NCBI GenBank assembly: GCA_900762005.1
Contig: CAAFEV010000339.1
Coordinates: 1 to 23,464, forward strand
From: an uncultured Oscillospiraceae bacterium
GTDB lineage: Bacteria > Bacillota > Clostridia > Oscillospirales > Oscillospiraceae
DNA length: 23,464 nt
Direction of reading: 5' to 3'
The stretch's first letter is position 1. Each line of letters opens with the position of its first letter. The notes under the pieces were generated by a model. That model was given only the letters and a program-made list of their open reading frames with translations, was not told the origin of the DNA and did not search any database. The translations under genes were made by a program, and so were the position numbers. Of the stretch, positions 1 through 9,035 are shown piece after piece.

Positions 1-24
1 GTTCAAATCCTTCACCCGCTGCCA
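1..24 (+). tRNA. 3' end of a tRNA gene, cut by the window edge
   Basis: The first bases read as a T-loop (TTCAAAT), the 3' arm of the T-stem (CCTTC), the 3' acceptor strand (ACCCGCT), a discriminator G and an encoded CCA ending at 24. The 5' part including the anticodon lies outside the window, so the isotype cannot be read. A1:U72 with G73 would fit tRNA-Trp among others. A tRNA-Gly reading fails because an extra G precedes CCA. A strong terminator follows directly, so this is the last gene of its transcript. Confidence 0.8.
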
Positions 25-59
25 AAAAAATCGTCTTGCTTCGGCAAGACGATTTTTTT
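24..59. terminator. Two-way intrinsic terminator between the tRNA and the HAD gene
   Basis: A 9-bp stem TCGTCTTGC/GCAAGACGA closes a TTCG tetraloop. It is flanked by A7 on the left and T7 on the right, so both strands give a hairpin followed by a U-run. It ends the tRNA transcript on the plus strand and, 30 nt after the HAD stop codon, the rsmA-HAD transcript on the minus strand. Confidence 0.93.
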
Positions 60-89
60 ATTGAAACGGACTTCAGAGTCAGATTCAGC

Positions 90-776
90 CTAAATCGTTC
101 GTACCAACCGTTGCAGCTCATCAAGGCTGTGCACCTCATAATCCGGTACGATGTCCTTAAGGCGCGGCTTTCTGTGCGGGTTAAACCAGCAGGTTTGAAT
201 GCCCGCGTTGATGCCGCCGCGGATATCGCCGGTGAGGCTGTCGCCGACCATTATCGCCTCCTGCGGGTTAAAGTCCGGAATGTGTGCAAAGCAATAGTCA
301 AAGTAGCCGCGCTCCGGCTTATGAAAGCCGGTGGTTTCCGAAATGAAAATCCCTTTGAAATACTTCTCAATTCCGGCACTCTTCAGGCGTGAATCCTGCG
401 TCGCCGCCACACCATTGGACGCAATGTAGAGGTTATAGTCCCGATACAATGCTTCTAAAAGTGCGACCGCACCCTCCACAAAATAATGCCCGATACCGAG
501 ATAGCCGCGATAAATATCCTCCGCCGCCTGCGCGTCCAACGCAAGCCCCAACTCGGCAAACAGCAGAGCGAAGCGGCGGGTCAACACGGTATCACGGGTA
601 ATCTCTCCGCGCTCATACGCCTCCCATTGCTGCATATTCAGTTCCCGATACCGCGTGAGCACCGTCTGCATCGGTTCAATCCCGAGCTGTGCAAAGGTCT
701 TGCGAATGGCAACATCCTCTGCTGCACCGAAGTCGAGCAGCGTATCGTCCAAGTCAAGTAATATCGTGCGGAGCAT
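90..776 (-). CDS. HAD-superfamily hydrolase, YjjG-type nucleotidase
   Basis: Predicted 228-residue cytoplasmic phosphatase of the haloacid dehalogenase superfamily. Motif I is near the N-terminus (DLDDTLLDF, nucleophile D8 and acid D10), motif II is IASNG, the motif III lysine is in GFHKPE, and motif IV is MVGDSLTGDI. The length and the DDTLLDF/FHKP pattern resemble YjjG/YfnB-type pyrimidine 5'-nucleotidases, which remove phosphate from (non-canonical) nucleoside monophosphates; the substrate here is inferred only. The start at 776 is chosen because GGGAG lies 6 nt upstream and motif I begins at residue 8; an earlier in-frame start at 833 lies inside rsmA. The gene begins 13 nt after the rsmA stop, so the two form an operon, ended by the hairpin at 24-59. 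Confidence 0.85.
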   Translation of the reverse strand: MLRTILLDLDDTLLDFGAAEDVAIRKTFAQLGIEPMQTVLTRYRELNMQQWEAYERGEITRDTVLTRRFALLFAELGLALDAQAAEDIYRGYLGIGHYFVEGAVALLEALYRDYNLYIASNGVAATQDSRLKSAGIEKYFKGIFISETTGFHKPERGYFDYCFAHIPDFNPQEAIMVGDSLTGDIRGGINAGIQTCWFNPHRKPRLKDIVPDYEVHSLDELQRLVRTI

Positions 777-789
777 AGGTTTCTCCCAT

Positions 790-1647
790 CTATTTTTTTT
801 GCAGTGCGTCAGCCAGCCGCGCAAACTGCGCAAGCGTCAGCGTTTCGCCGCGAGCCGTCGGACTGATGCTGCAGGCGGTAATGCGCTGTTGCAATTCATT
901 TTTCTCAAGCGAGCCGAAGGCTGCGCCGAGTGCGTTGAGGAGGGTCTTTCTGCGCTGTGCAAATGCCGCCCTCACAGTTCGGAAGAACATCGCCTCGTTG
1001 CGGATTTCCGCAGGCGGTTCCCTTCGCGTGATAAAGCGCACCACTGCGCTTGTCACCTTCGGGCGCGGCATAAAACAGTCCGCCGGTACCGTAAAGAGCA
1101 GCTTCGGCTCGGCATAGTAATTGCAAAACAGCGTGAAAGCGGAATAGTCGGCACTTCCCGCCCTTGCGCAAATGCGCTGCGCAACCTCTTTTTGCACCAT
1201 CACGGTCACGGCGGCAAAGCAGCGGCTCTCCAGCAGCTTTGTCAGCACAGGCGAGGTGATGTAATATGGCAAATTTGCACAGGCAACCGGCGTCAGACCA
1301 TTCGGCAATCCGGCGACGAGTGCGGGCAAATCGGTTTTCAGCACATCGGCAAAGCGCAGTTCTAGATTGTCAAACTCACCGACCGTCTGCGCCAGAATCG
1401 GCTTGAGCGTCGTGTCAACCTCCAGTGCAACCACCGTTCCGGCGCGCAGACAAAGCTCCTGCGTCAGCGGGCCGAAGCCTGGGCCGATTTCCACTGCGGC
1501 ACAGGCGGCATCAATTCCGCTCTCCTCCACCATGCGCTCAACCACCCAACGCTGTGTTAAGAAATTCTGTCCCTTTGCCTTGGTAAAGTGAAAGCCATAT
1601 TCCGCAAGCAGTCGTTTCATCTCCTGCACATTGCAGACATCCGTCAT
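790..1647 (-). CDS. rsmA: 16S rRNA (adenine-N6,N6)-dimethyltransferase RsmA/KsgA
   Basis: 285 residues, the normal size for RsmA, which transfers four methyl groups from S-adenosylmethionine to the two adjacent adenines in the loop of 16S rRNA helix 45 during late 30S assembly. Visible landmarks are GQNFL (residues 26-30), the SAM-binding loop VEIGPGFG (52-59), the acidic ribose contact in LEVD (75-78) and the catalytic NLPYY (125-129). The ATG at 1647 has GGGAG 7 nt upstream; an in-frame start at 1734 is excluded because it lies upstream of the promoter at 1669-1697. Loss of RsmA gives kasugamycin resistance in other bacteria. The HAD gene follows in the same transcript. The promoter overlaps the end of the upstream small gene. 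Confidence 0.96.
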   Translation of the reverse strand: MTDVCNVQEMKRLLAEYGFHFTKAKGQNFLTQRWVVERMVEESGIDAACAAVEIGPGFGPLTQELCLRAGTVVALEVDTTLKPILAQTVGEFDNLELRFADVLKTDLPALVAGLPNGLTPVACANLPYYITSPVLTKLLESRCFAAVTVMVQKEVAQRICARAGSADYSAFTLFCNYYAEPKLLFTVPADCFMPRPKVTSAVVRFITRREPPAEIRNEAMFFRTVRAAFAQRRKTLLNALGAAFGSLEKNELQQRITACSISPTARGETLTLAQFARLADALQKK

Positions 1648-1668
1648 AAAAACACTCCCTTTTCTGCC

Positions 1669-1697
1669 ATTATAGCAAAATATCGTCTGTGTTGCAA
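1669..1697 (-). promoter_or_regulatory. Sigma-A promoter of rsmA
   Basis: On the minus strand TTGCAA (1692-1697), a 17-bp spacer, then a perfect TATAAT (1669-1674). Transcription should start near 1662, giving a leader of about 15 nt that holds the rsmA ribosome binding site. The TAA stop of the upstream 73-codon gene is contained in the -10 hexamer. Confidence 0.85.
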
Positions 1698-1891
1698 CGG
1701 AAAAACATATAAAAAGGCACGGTCGGCGGAGCATCCTGCTTCCACTGCCGTGCCTTTCTGCGATTGTATGCTTTCGGATTTTCCGGTCTGCGTGTAACAG
1801 GCTTTACGCCGCCCCACAAACTGCGTCGCCTTGCGTTCTGTTCACGCTGCTGTTTTTTTGAGCGTTTTTCAAACGGTACAAATTTTTCCAT
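1670..1891 (-). CDS. Small basic protein with a terminator inside its reading frame; candidate ribosome-rescue factor
   Basis: 73 codons. The ATG has a perfect AGGAGG 7 nt upstream and its own strong promoter, so it is a real gene. Residues 1-60 are highly basic (about 18 Lys/Arg against 5 Asp/Glu) with the segments MEKFVPFEKRSKKQQRE, WGGVKPVTRRPENPKAYNRR and RQWKQD; I believe similar short proteins are common and uncharacterised in Clostridia, but could not check. Residues 61-73 are a different, hydrophobic tail (YMFF, then ILL). Codons 45-60 also form a 10-bp intrinsic terminator whose U-run falls on codons 59-61, so many transcripts should end without a stop codon. That is how E. coli arfA and B. 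subtilis brfA are built, both about 70 codons long: tmRNA tags and destroys the product while trans-translation works, and the truncated active protein accumulates when it fails. The rescue function is inferred from layout and charge. An alternative is an unrelated ribosome-associated small protein with an overlapping terminator. Confidence 0.8.
   Translation of the reverse strand: MEKFVPFEKRSKKQQREQNARRRSLWGGVKPVTRRPENPKAYNRRKARQWKQDAPPTVPFYMFFRCNTDDILL
1711..1757 (-). terminator. Intrinsic terminator inside the 73-codon gene
   Basis: On the minus strand the arms AAAGGCACGG (1757-1748) and CCGTGCCTTT (1722-1713) form a 10-bp stem. The 25-nt loop can fold an inner AGCA/TGCT stem, and the 3' arm runs into TTTTT (1715-1711). 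The U-run coincides with codons 59-61, 39 nt before the stop codon ends at 1670. It also insulates rsmA from the upstream promoter. Confidence 0.82.
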
Positions 1892-1919
1892 TGCGTAACC
1901 TCCTTGTGTTGCTGCGCAG

Positions 1920-1948
1920 AGTATAACACAGCATACTCAACTTTGCAA
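1920..1948 (-). promoter_or_regulatory. Sigma-A promoter of the 73-codon gene
   Basis: Minus-strand TTGCAA (1943-1948), a 17-bp spacer and TATACT (1920-1925). The predicted start is near 1913, leaving a leader of roughly 20 nt with the AGGAGG site. The hexamers are close to consensus, so constitutive and fairly strong transcription is expected. Confidence 0.8.
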
Positions 1949-2000
1949 TATAGTTTACAATAATTATATTATGTTAACTTTCAATTAACAACACACAGTA

Positions 2001-2036
2001 AAATGCAGAGGCAACGCAATGGTTGTCCCTGCATTT
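2001..2036 (-). terminator. Hairpin, possible terminator of the secA-pgeF-lipoprotein transcript
   Basis: AAATGCAG/CTGCATTT (8 bp) continues, after one mismatch, into GGCAAC paired with GTTGTC around a GCAATG loop. On the minus strand the 3' arm ends in TTTT followed by ACTG, a weak U-run. It lies about 180 nt after the lipoprotein stop codon. Confidence 0.4.
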
Positions 2037-2114
2037 CAACGACAGTTTTCTAATGAATAGGCTCTGTCAATAGTTGTGGCAAAAAATCAAAAAAACATGA
2101 ATTGGCCAAGCAGG

Positions 2115-2132
2115 CAGCCGCCCGGGCGGCTG
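2115..2132. repeat. Perfect 18-bp GC palindrome
   Basis: CAGCCGCCCGGGCGGCTG is its own reverse complement and extends by a G-T and a G-C pair on either side. On the minus strand it lies about 80 nt after the lipoprotein stop, and a T7 run follows about 17 nt further on. That is too far for a classical terminator, though an RNA hairpin at a transcript end or a repeat element are both possible. Confidence 0.6.
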
Positions 2133-2214
2133 TCGGCGAGAGAGCAGTTCGCCGGCTCCTCAACGCAATGAGATATCTACATATTTTCTTTCATTAAATC
2201 CTCTATCGCAGTTC

Positions 2215-3855
2215 TTACGGTGCACTTGTTTCCGTGGGTACGTCCGGCTCTGTGGTGCCGGGAATTGCGTAGGTCTGGTCGGCGTCGGAGAGGGTTCGGG
2301 CATTCTCCTCCGTGTGGAAAACAAAATCCACCGCAGGAGAGATATTACCGAGCATTCCGCGGGTAACGAAGATTGCATAGCTCTTAAAGACCACGGGGCA
2401 AATCGGCGCACTGCCTAAAATCTGTGCGCACAGGTCATAGTAGCTGCCGGAGTTTTCCAGCGCGTCATTGCACAGCGCGGCAAGCCCTGTGTTGGCAATG
2501 GAACCGTATTGTAGATTTCCGTTTTTCGAGAAAAATTCGGATAAGTCAAAATTCGCGGTCAGACGGGTCTCGGCATAATAAAGGTCGAAATCTCCATCAT
2601 CCAGTGCCTCTAAAAACGCATCGCGCTCCATGGCTTTAACCGTCAAATTCAGCCCCGCCTCCTTAAGGACGGCGCAGATACGGTTTGCCGCCTCAACCTT
2701 GGTCTGGTCCTCGGAGCAGACCAAGAAGAATCCGGCATAATTCGCATATTCCGAGGATGTCAGAACCCCGGAATTGGAAAGGGCCTCGCTGAATTTTGCC
2801 GGTGCATAGTCATGCTCATCGGCAAGCTGCGCGTTGAACAGGTCAGAGGACGGATTGCACGGCAGCTCCGTGCCCTGTGCAAAGCCGCCGTAAACCTCGG
2901 TGGCAAGCTGAGAGCGGTCAATGGCATAGGTCACAGCAATGCGCAGTGCATCGTTGGCGAAATAGCCGCTGTAGAGGTTGAAGCCGATGTAATGCAGAAT
3001 AGTGGTCGGTGCGCCCCAAGCCTCATAGTCACAGCGGTAGCCGCCGGAGGCAGCGGAGTTCGGGTCGCAGTAGATTAAGTCCGTCTCGCCGAATTCAAAG
3101 CTGTCTCGCAGGTCGTTGCTCGTCTCGGCGGCGGTGAGCGGAATTTCCTCCGCGTCAACAATCGGCGCGGTTTTCTGCCACCAATTTCTGTTGCGCTGCA
3201 GCGACTTCGCTGCAACCCAATACGGACCGGAGCCAATGGGCTTTGGCTCTTCCACCGTACCGGCCTTGACAATGGGCACATCCAGCATCAGACAGAAGTT
3301 TTCATAAGGCGTGTCAAGCAGGATGCGGAAGGTGCCGTCCTCCTGCGCGGACATATCGACAATATCCTCCAGCCGCTCATCATACATCCCGCTTTTCCGT
3401 GCTGCCTGCACGGAGACAAGCACATCCTGCGCCGTTACCTTTGTCCCGTCGGAAAAACAGGCGTCCGGCTCCAGCGTAAAAATATAGCTCTTTCCGTCGT
3501 CTGCAACACGGAAGCTCTTGCAAAGCACCGGCTCTGCGCGGAACTGCTTTGAGACCACAAACAGGCTCTCATAAATCAAAGAAAAAGTGGCGCGGTTTGC
3601 TGTTGCCATGCAGGTATAAGGGTTAAAGCCGTAATTCGGCAGATAGGACAGGCCGAAAGTGCCCGCCTCCTTTGTGGCAACCGGATCGTCCGGCTCGGCT
3701 GTCTGTGCCGGATCCTCAGGCGGCACAGTCGTCACCGGCTCTGTGGAATTGTCAGTTGATGCAGCCGTGGTCGGTGCTTTGACCGTCGGGGCGCAGCCGC
3801 TCAACAGGAGTGCCAGCAGCAAAAGCAGCGCAATCATTCGTTTCAAAGGGTTCAC
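2215..3855 (-). CDS. ABC transporter substrate-binding lipoprotein, family 5 (peptide/nickel type)
   Basis: 546 residues. A lipoprotein signal with a charged start (NPLKR), a Leu-rich core and the lipobox LLSGC is cleaved before C21, followed by a Thr/Pro/Glu-rich linker to about residue 65 and then an SBP_bac_5 fold; IYESL, DGKSYIFTL, FSDGTKVTAQDV and IGSGPY are typical blocks. Such proteins sit on the outer face of the membrane and deliver oligopeptides or similar ligands to an ABC permease. No permease or ATPase gene lies nearby, so the ligand is unknown. The start is GTG, separated from the pgeF TGA by one base, which suggests translational coupling; the ATG of codon 7 is an alternative but would shorten the charged n-region. 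It is third in the secA-pgeF run. Confidence 0.88.
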   Translation of the reverse strand: MNPLKRMIALLLLLALLLSGCAPTVKAPTTAASTDNSTEPVTTVPPEDPAQTAEPDDPVATKEAGTFGLSYLPNYGFNPYTCMATANRATFSLIYESLFVVSKQFRAEPVLCKSFRVADDGKSYIFTLEPDACFSDGTKVTAQDVLVSVQAARKSGMYDERLEDIVDMSAQEDGTFRILLDTPYENFCLMLDVPIVKAGTVEEPKPIGSGPYWVAAKSLQRNRNWWQKTAPIVDAEEIPLTAAETSNDLRDSFEFGETDLIYCDPNSAASGGYRCDYEAWGAPTTILHYIGFNLYSGYFANDALRIAVTYAIDRSQLATEVYGGFAQGTELPCNPSSDLFNAQLADEHDYAPAKFSEALSNSGVLTSSEYANYAGFFLVCSEDQTKVEAANRICAVLKEAGLNLTVKAMERDAFLEALDDGDFDLYYAETRLTANFDLSEFFSKNGNLQYGSIANTGLAALCNDALENSGSYYDLCAQILGSAPICPVVFKSYAIFVTRGMLGNISPAVDFVFHTEENARTLSDADQTYAIPGTTEPDVPTETSAP

Positions 3856-3856
3856 C

Positions 3857-4644
3857 TCACAAGCAAATCAGTGCCGCAAGCGAACCGCGCACGGCTCCGG
3901 CGCGGCGGTGCGACCAAAAACGCTCCGGCTGACAGGCGGTGCAGTCCGCCGAGACATCCAACTGCATTACGCCGATGCGCTGCAGCCACAACGAATTGAG
4001 TAATTTCTGGTTTACATAATATTTATCTCCGGCGGCACGGATGGCAGCCTGTGCCTGTGCGCCGAGTGCGGCAAGCATTGCCTCCGGCACGTCGGCATCG
4101 GTTTCAAAGCAGCATTCTCCGATGCACGGGCCGATGGCGGCGCGGATATTCTCCGCCTTACAGCCGTAGCAGTCGCACATCTTCTGTGCGGCGTTCGCGG
4201 CAATTCCGGCTGCCGTGCCGCGCCAGCCGGCGTGGACGGCACCGATTGCCCCGGCCACGGGGTCATAGAGCAGAATCGGGGTGCAGTCGGCGGAAAAGAC
4301 GGTCAGAACCACGTCGGGTTCATCGGTAATCAAGCCGTCGCAGCCGTGCGGCACCGGCGTAATCAGCCCGCGTCCGCAATCCTTTTTTCCGACCCGCTCA
4401 ACAATATCGGAGTGAATCTGACGGGTAAACACCGTCTTTTTCGGGTCGAAGCCGATTGCTCTGCCCAAAATGCGGTAGTTTTCCAGTACATTGCGCGGTC
4501 TGTCCCCACGGTGCACGCCGAGATTCAGGCTACCGAGTGCACCCTCGCTCACACCGCCGAAGCGCGTGGTGAAGCAATGGCGCGTACCCTCCAAAAGGTC
4601 ACTCGTCAGATATTCCAGTGCGCCTTGGCGGTTGACGGTCAGAC

Positions 4645-4648
<4 letters not shown>
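3857..4648 (-). CDS. pgeF: PgeF/YfiH (DUF152, multicopper polyphenol oxidase-like) purine nucleoside enzyme
   Basis: 263 residues covering the whole YfiH/YlmD family. Motifs are FTTRFGGVSEG (26-36), QIHSD with H79, FSADCTPILL with C122, and VHAGWRGTAAG with H139; H79, C122 and H139 correspond to the family's zinc and catalytic site. Characterised relatives act as purine nucleoside phosphorylases or adenosine deaminases, and E. coli PgeF is described as removing L-Ser wrongly placed in peptidoglycan precursors; which role applies here is open. The start is GTG, overlapping the secA TGA as GTGA, with GAGG 7 nt upstream. The signals show coupling to secA and to the following lipoprotein gene. 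Confidence 0.9.
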
Positions 4649-7377
<2,729 letters not shown>

Positions 7378-7409
7378 GTTTGTTGTGCCTTTCCTTGAAA
7401 ATTAAATTA

Positions 7410-7418
7410 ATTATACCA
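7410..7418 (-). promoter_or_regulatory. Extended -10 promoter of secA
   Basis: Minus-strand TGG followed by a perfect TATAAT (7410-7415). No good -35 hexamer lies 16-18 bp upstream, consistent with an extended -10 promoter. The predicted leader is about 26 nt. Confidence 0.65.
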
Positions 7419-7512
7419 TAAATTCCGCCGAAAAAGAAGTGCCGACGGAAACCCTTACAGAAAATTCATAAAATAGTTGCAAGCGGATTCAACAGTTGGT
7501 TTATTGGTTGCA

Positions 7513-8703
7513 CTACGGTTCCTTTTGGGCAGGATAAGCTTGCTTGCCCTCGTCAAAAGTAATCACCGTATAATATTGCTTGCCCTCACGCTTCACGCAG
7601 GCATCGACGGTTGCCTTCAGCTCCGCCTTACGACCTGCCATGGAAAACGGAATTGCCATATCAAAAATCAGATTGGTATGTCCTGGACCGCGCACCATAC
7701 GGAAATCATGGGTCGAGATTTCCGCGCTTTCCTCGCGCAGAGCCGCCGTTACCAGCTCGCGCATCCGGTTAAGCTCCTCGTCGTCGGTCACAATCGGATC
7801 GTAGTGGATGACTAGGTGCACGCGCAGCTCGCGCATTGCGTCGCGCTCAATGTCATCAATGATATCGTGACAAATCAGAGGATCCTCCAGCGCGCTCATC
7901 TCCGCATGAACGGAGGCAAAGCACTGCCCGGGTCCGTAGTCATGCACCATCAGGTCATGAATTCCGAGAATCTTCTCATGGGAGAGAATCAGATCAGAAA
8001 TATGCTCTGCCAGTTCGGGTGAAGCCTTTTCGCCGAGCAACGGGCTGATGGTCTTTTTCGCAATACCGCAACCCGACCAGATGATGAACAGGGCAACAAT
8101 GACACCGAGATAGCCGTCGATATGCCAGCCGCAAAAATGGCTGACCAAGCAGCCCGCAAGGACTGCCGTCGTCGTAATGACGTCATTGCGGCTGTCAGCG
8201 GCGGTGGCCAACAGCGGCGTTGCGTCGATGCGCTTGCCCAGACTGCGGCAAAACAGCGACATCCACAGCTTCAGCATGATGGAGGCAACCAGAATACCAA
8301 GCGTCAGGTAGGAAAAATCAACGGGCGCGGGCGCAAGAATTTTTTCAAACGAGCTTTTGCCCAGCTCCACGCCGATAATCAAAATCAATGCGGCAACGGC
8401 AAGCCCGGACAGGTACTCAAAACGGGCATGGCCGTAGGGGTGCTCCTCGTCGGCAGGACGCTCGGCAAGCTTAAAGCCGAGCAGCGTCACGAGCGACGAG
8501 GAAGCATCGGACAGGTTGTTGACTGCGTCTGCGGTAATGGCAATCGAGCCGGAGAGCACACCGGCAAGCAGCTTTCCCGCAAACAGCAGCAGATTGCAGA
8601 CGATGCCGACAATTCCGGCAAGTTTGCCGTACCGACCGCGCACCGCAGGGCTTTGTGTGTTTTCACTGTCGCGCACAAACAATCGCAGCAGGAGCTTTGT
8701 CAT
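7513..8703 (-). CDS. Cation diffusion facilitator (CDF) metal efflux transporter
   Basis: 396 residues: about six membrane helices within residues 26-215, then a cytoplasmic dimerisation domain. Family landmarks are ITADAVNNLSD in TM2, HPYGHARFEYLSGL (88-101) after it and TAADSRNDV in TM5. CDF proteins exchange divalent metal ions for protons, usually exporting them. The residues at the usual transport site are N62 and D66 (TM2) with D170 and D174 (TM5): an N-D/D-D set rather than the H/D-HxxxD set of zinc exporters, pointing to another metal such as Mn, Co or Ni (inference). ATG 8703 has GGAGG at 7 nt; an in-frame ATG at 8778 lies upstream of the likely promoter. No clear terminator separates it from secA, 135 nt downstream. 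Confidence 0.93.
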   Translation of the reverse strand: MTKLLLRLFVRDSENTQSPAVRGRYGKLAGIVGIVCNLLLFAGKLLAGVLSGSIAITADAVNNLSDASSSLVTLLGFKLAERPADEEHPYGHARFEYLSGLAVAALILIIGVELGKSSFEKILAPAPVDFSYLTLGILVASIMLKLWMSLFCRSLGKRIDATPLLATAADSRNDVITTTAVLAGCLVSHFCGWHIDGYLGVIVALFIIWSGCGIAKKTISPLLGEKASPELAEHISDLILSHEKILGIHDLMVHDYGPGQCFASVHAEMSALEDPLICHDIIDDIERDAMRELRVHLVIHYDPIVTDDEELNRMRELVTAALREESAEISTHDFRMVRGPGHTNLIFDMAIPFSMAGRKAELKATVDACVKREGKQYYTVITFDEGKQAYPAQKEP

Positions 8704-8748
8704 CTCCCCACCTCCGTAGCAGGGTGCAAATAAGCACCGATTGTTTTT

Positions 8749-8754
8749 ATTATA
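8749..8754 (-). promoter_or_regulatory. Probable -10 box of the CDF gene
   Basis: A perfect minus-strand TATAAT, 45 nt before the start codon. The -35 region is weak (GTACTT at 17 bp spacing), so regulation by an activator or low basal use is possible. Confidence 0.5.
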
Positions 8755-8874
8755 CATAATTTTCCCCGGAAAGTACACTGTTTTTTTGCAAGTGCCGTAT
8801 GCCCTTTTTATGAAAATGGGACAGCACTTTTTCTCATCTGCTCCGGCTTAAGACAGTGCCCGAACAAAATGCTT

Positions 8875-8902
8875 CGCCGTCTCCCTTTTGTAGGAGGCGG
8901 CG
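8875..8902. repeat. 10-bp hairpin with one G-U pair
   Basis: CGCCGTCTCC (8875-8884) and GGAGGCGGCG (8893-8902) pair around an 8-nt loop. No U-run follows on either strand within a few bases, so a terminator is not supported. Confidence 0.5.
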
Positions 8903-8972
8903 ATTTTCGGTTCTATATGGCAAATATCCGAGCTTTGTTCGCTGTAAAAGGCGAAAGGAGCTGTCTGCAGAT

Positions 8973-9018
8973 GCTGCGGCAGTGCTTCTCCCGTCAACAG
9001 GAGAAGCACTGCCGCAGC
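8973..9018. repeat. 19-bp perfect inverted repeat just after gntR
   Basis: Positions 8973-8991 are the exact reverse complement of 9000-9018, with an 8-nt loop (CGTCAACA). On the minus strand the hairpin begins 17 nt after the gntR stop codon. There is no U-run behind it, so it could be a 3'-end stabiliser or processing site, or a small repeat element, rather than a normal terminator. Confidence 0.75.
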
Positions 9019-9035
9019 CTTGAAGAACAGCCTTT

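Larger units (their letters stand above)
1949..2214. other. Gene-free stretch with two hairpins
   Basis: No coding sequence is supportable here. The left part is AT-rich and the right part GC-rich. It holds the hairpin at 2001-2036, an 18-bp perfect palindrome at 2115-2132, a 6-bp hairpin CGGCGA/TCGCCG at 2134-2154, and a string at 2052-2076 beginning GGCTCTGTCAATAGTTGTGG that is reminiscent of an insertion-sequence end. No partner end and no transposase are present. Confidence 0.6.
8755..9035. other. Stretch between the CDF gene and gntR, no assigned gene
   Basis: I cannot support a gene here. It contains two strong hairpins (8875-8902 and 8973-9018). One minus-strand frame stays open from within gntR to 8848, out of frame with gntR, and its last ~60 codons read plausibly as protein (KRLFFKAAAVLLLL, then a polar part ending RALS). 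That part has no ATG, GTG or TTG near its beginning and no ribosome binding site. It may be a decayed gene or chance. Confidence 0.4.

Noticed and set aside
1..24. Reading the partial tRNA as tRNA-Gly because of the CACCCGCT acceptor
   Set aside because: tRNA-Gly would end in T-CCA; here a G precedes CCA and shifts the acceptor stem by one, so the isotype was left open.
8790..8832. Plus-strand terminator-like hairpin (AAGTGC ... GCACTTTTT) before the CDF promoter region
   Set aside because: Internal loops are large and no plus-strand transcript is expected there; on the minus strand no U-run follows.
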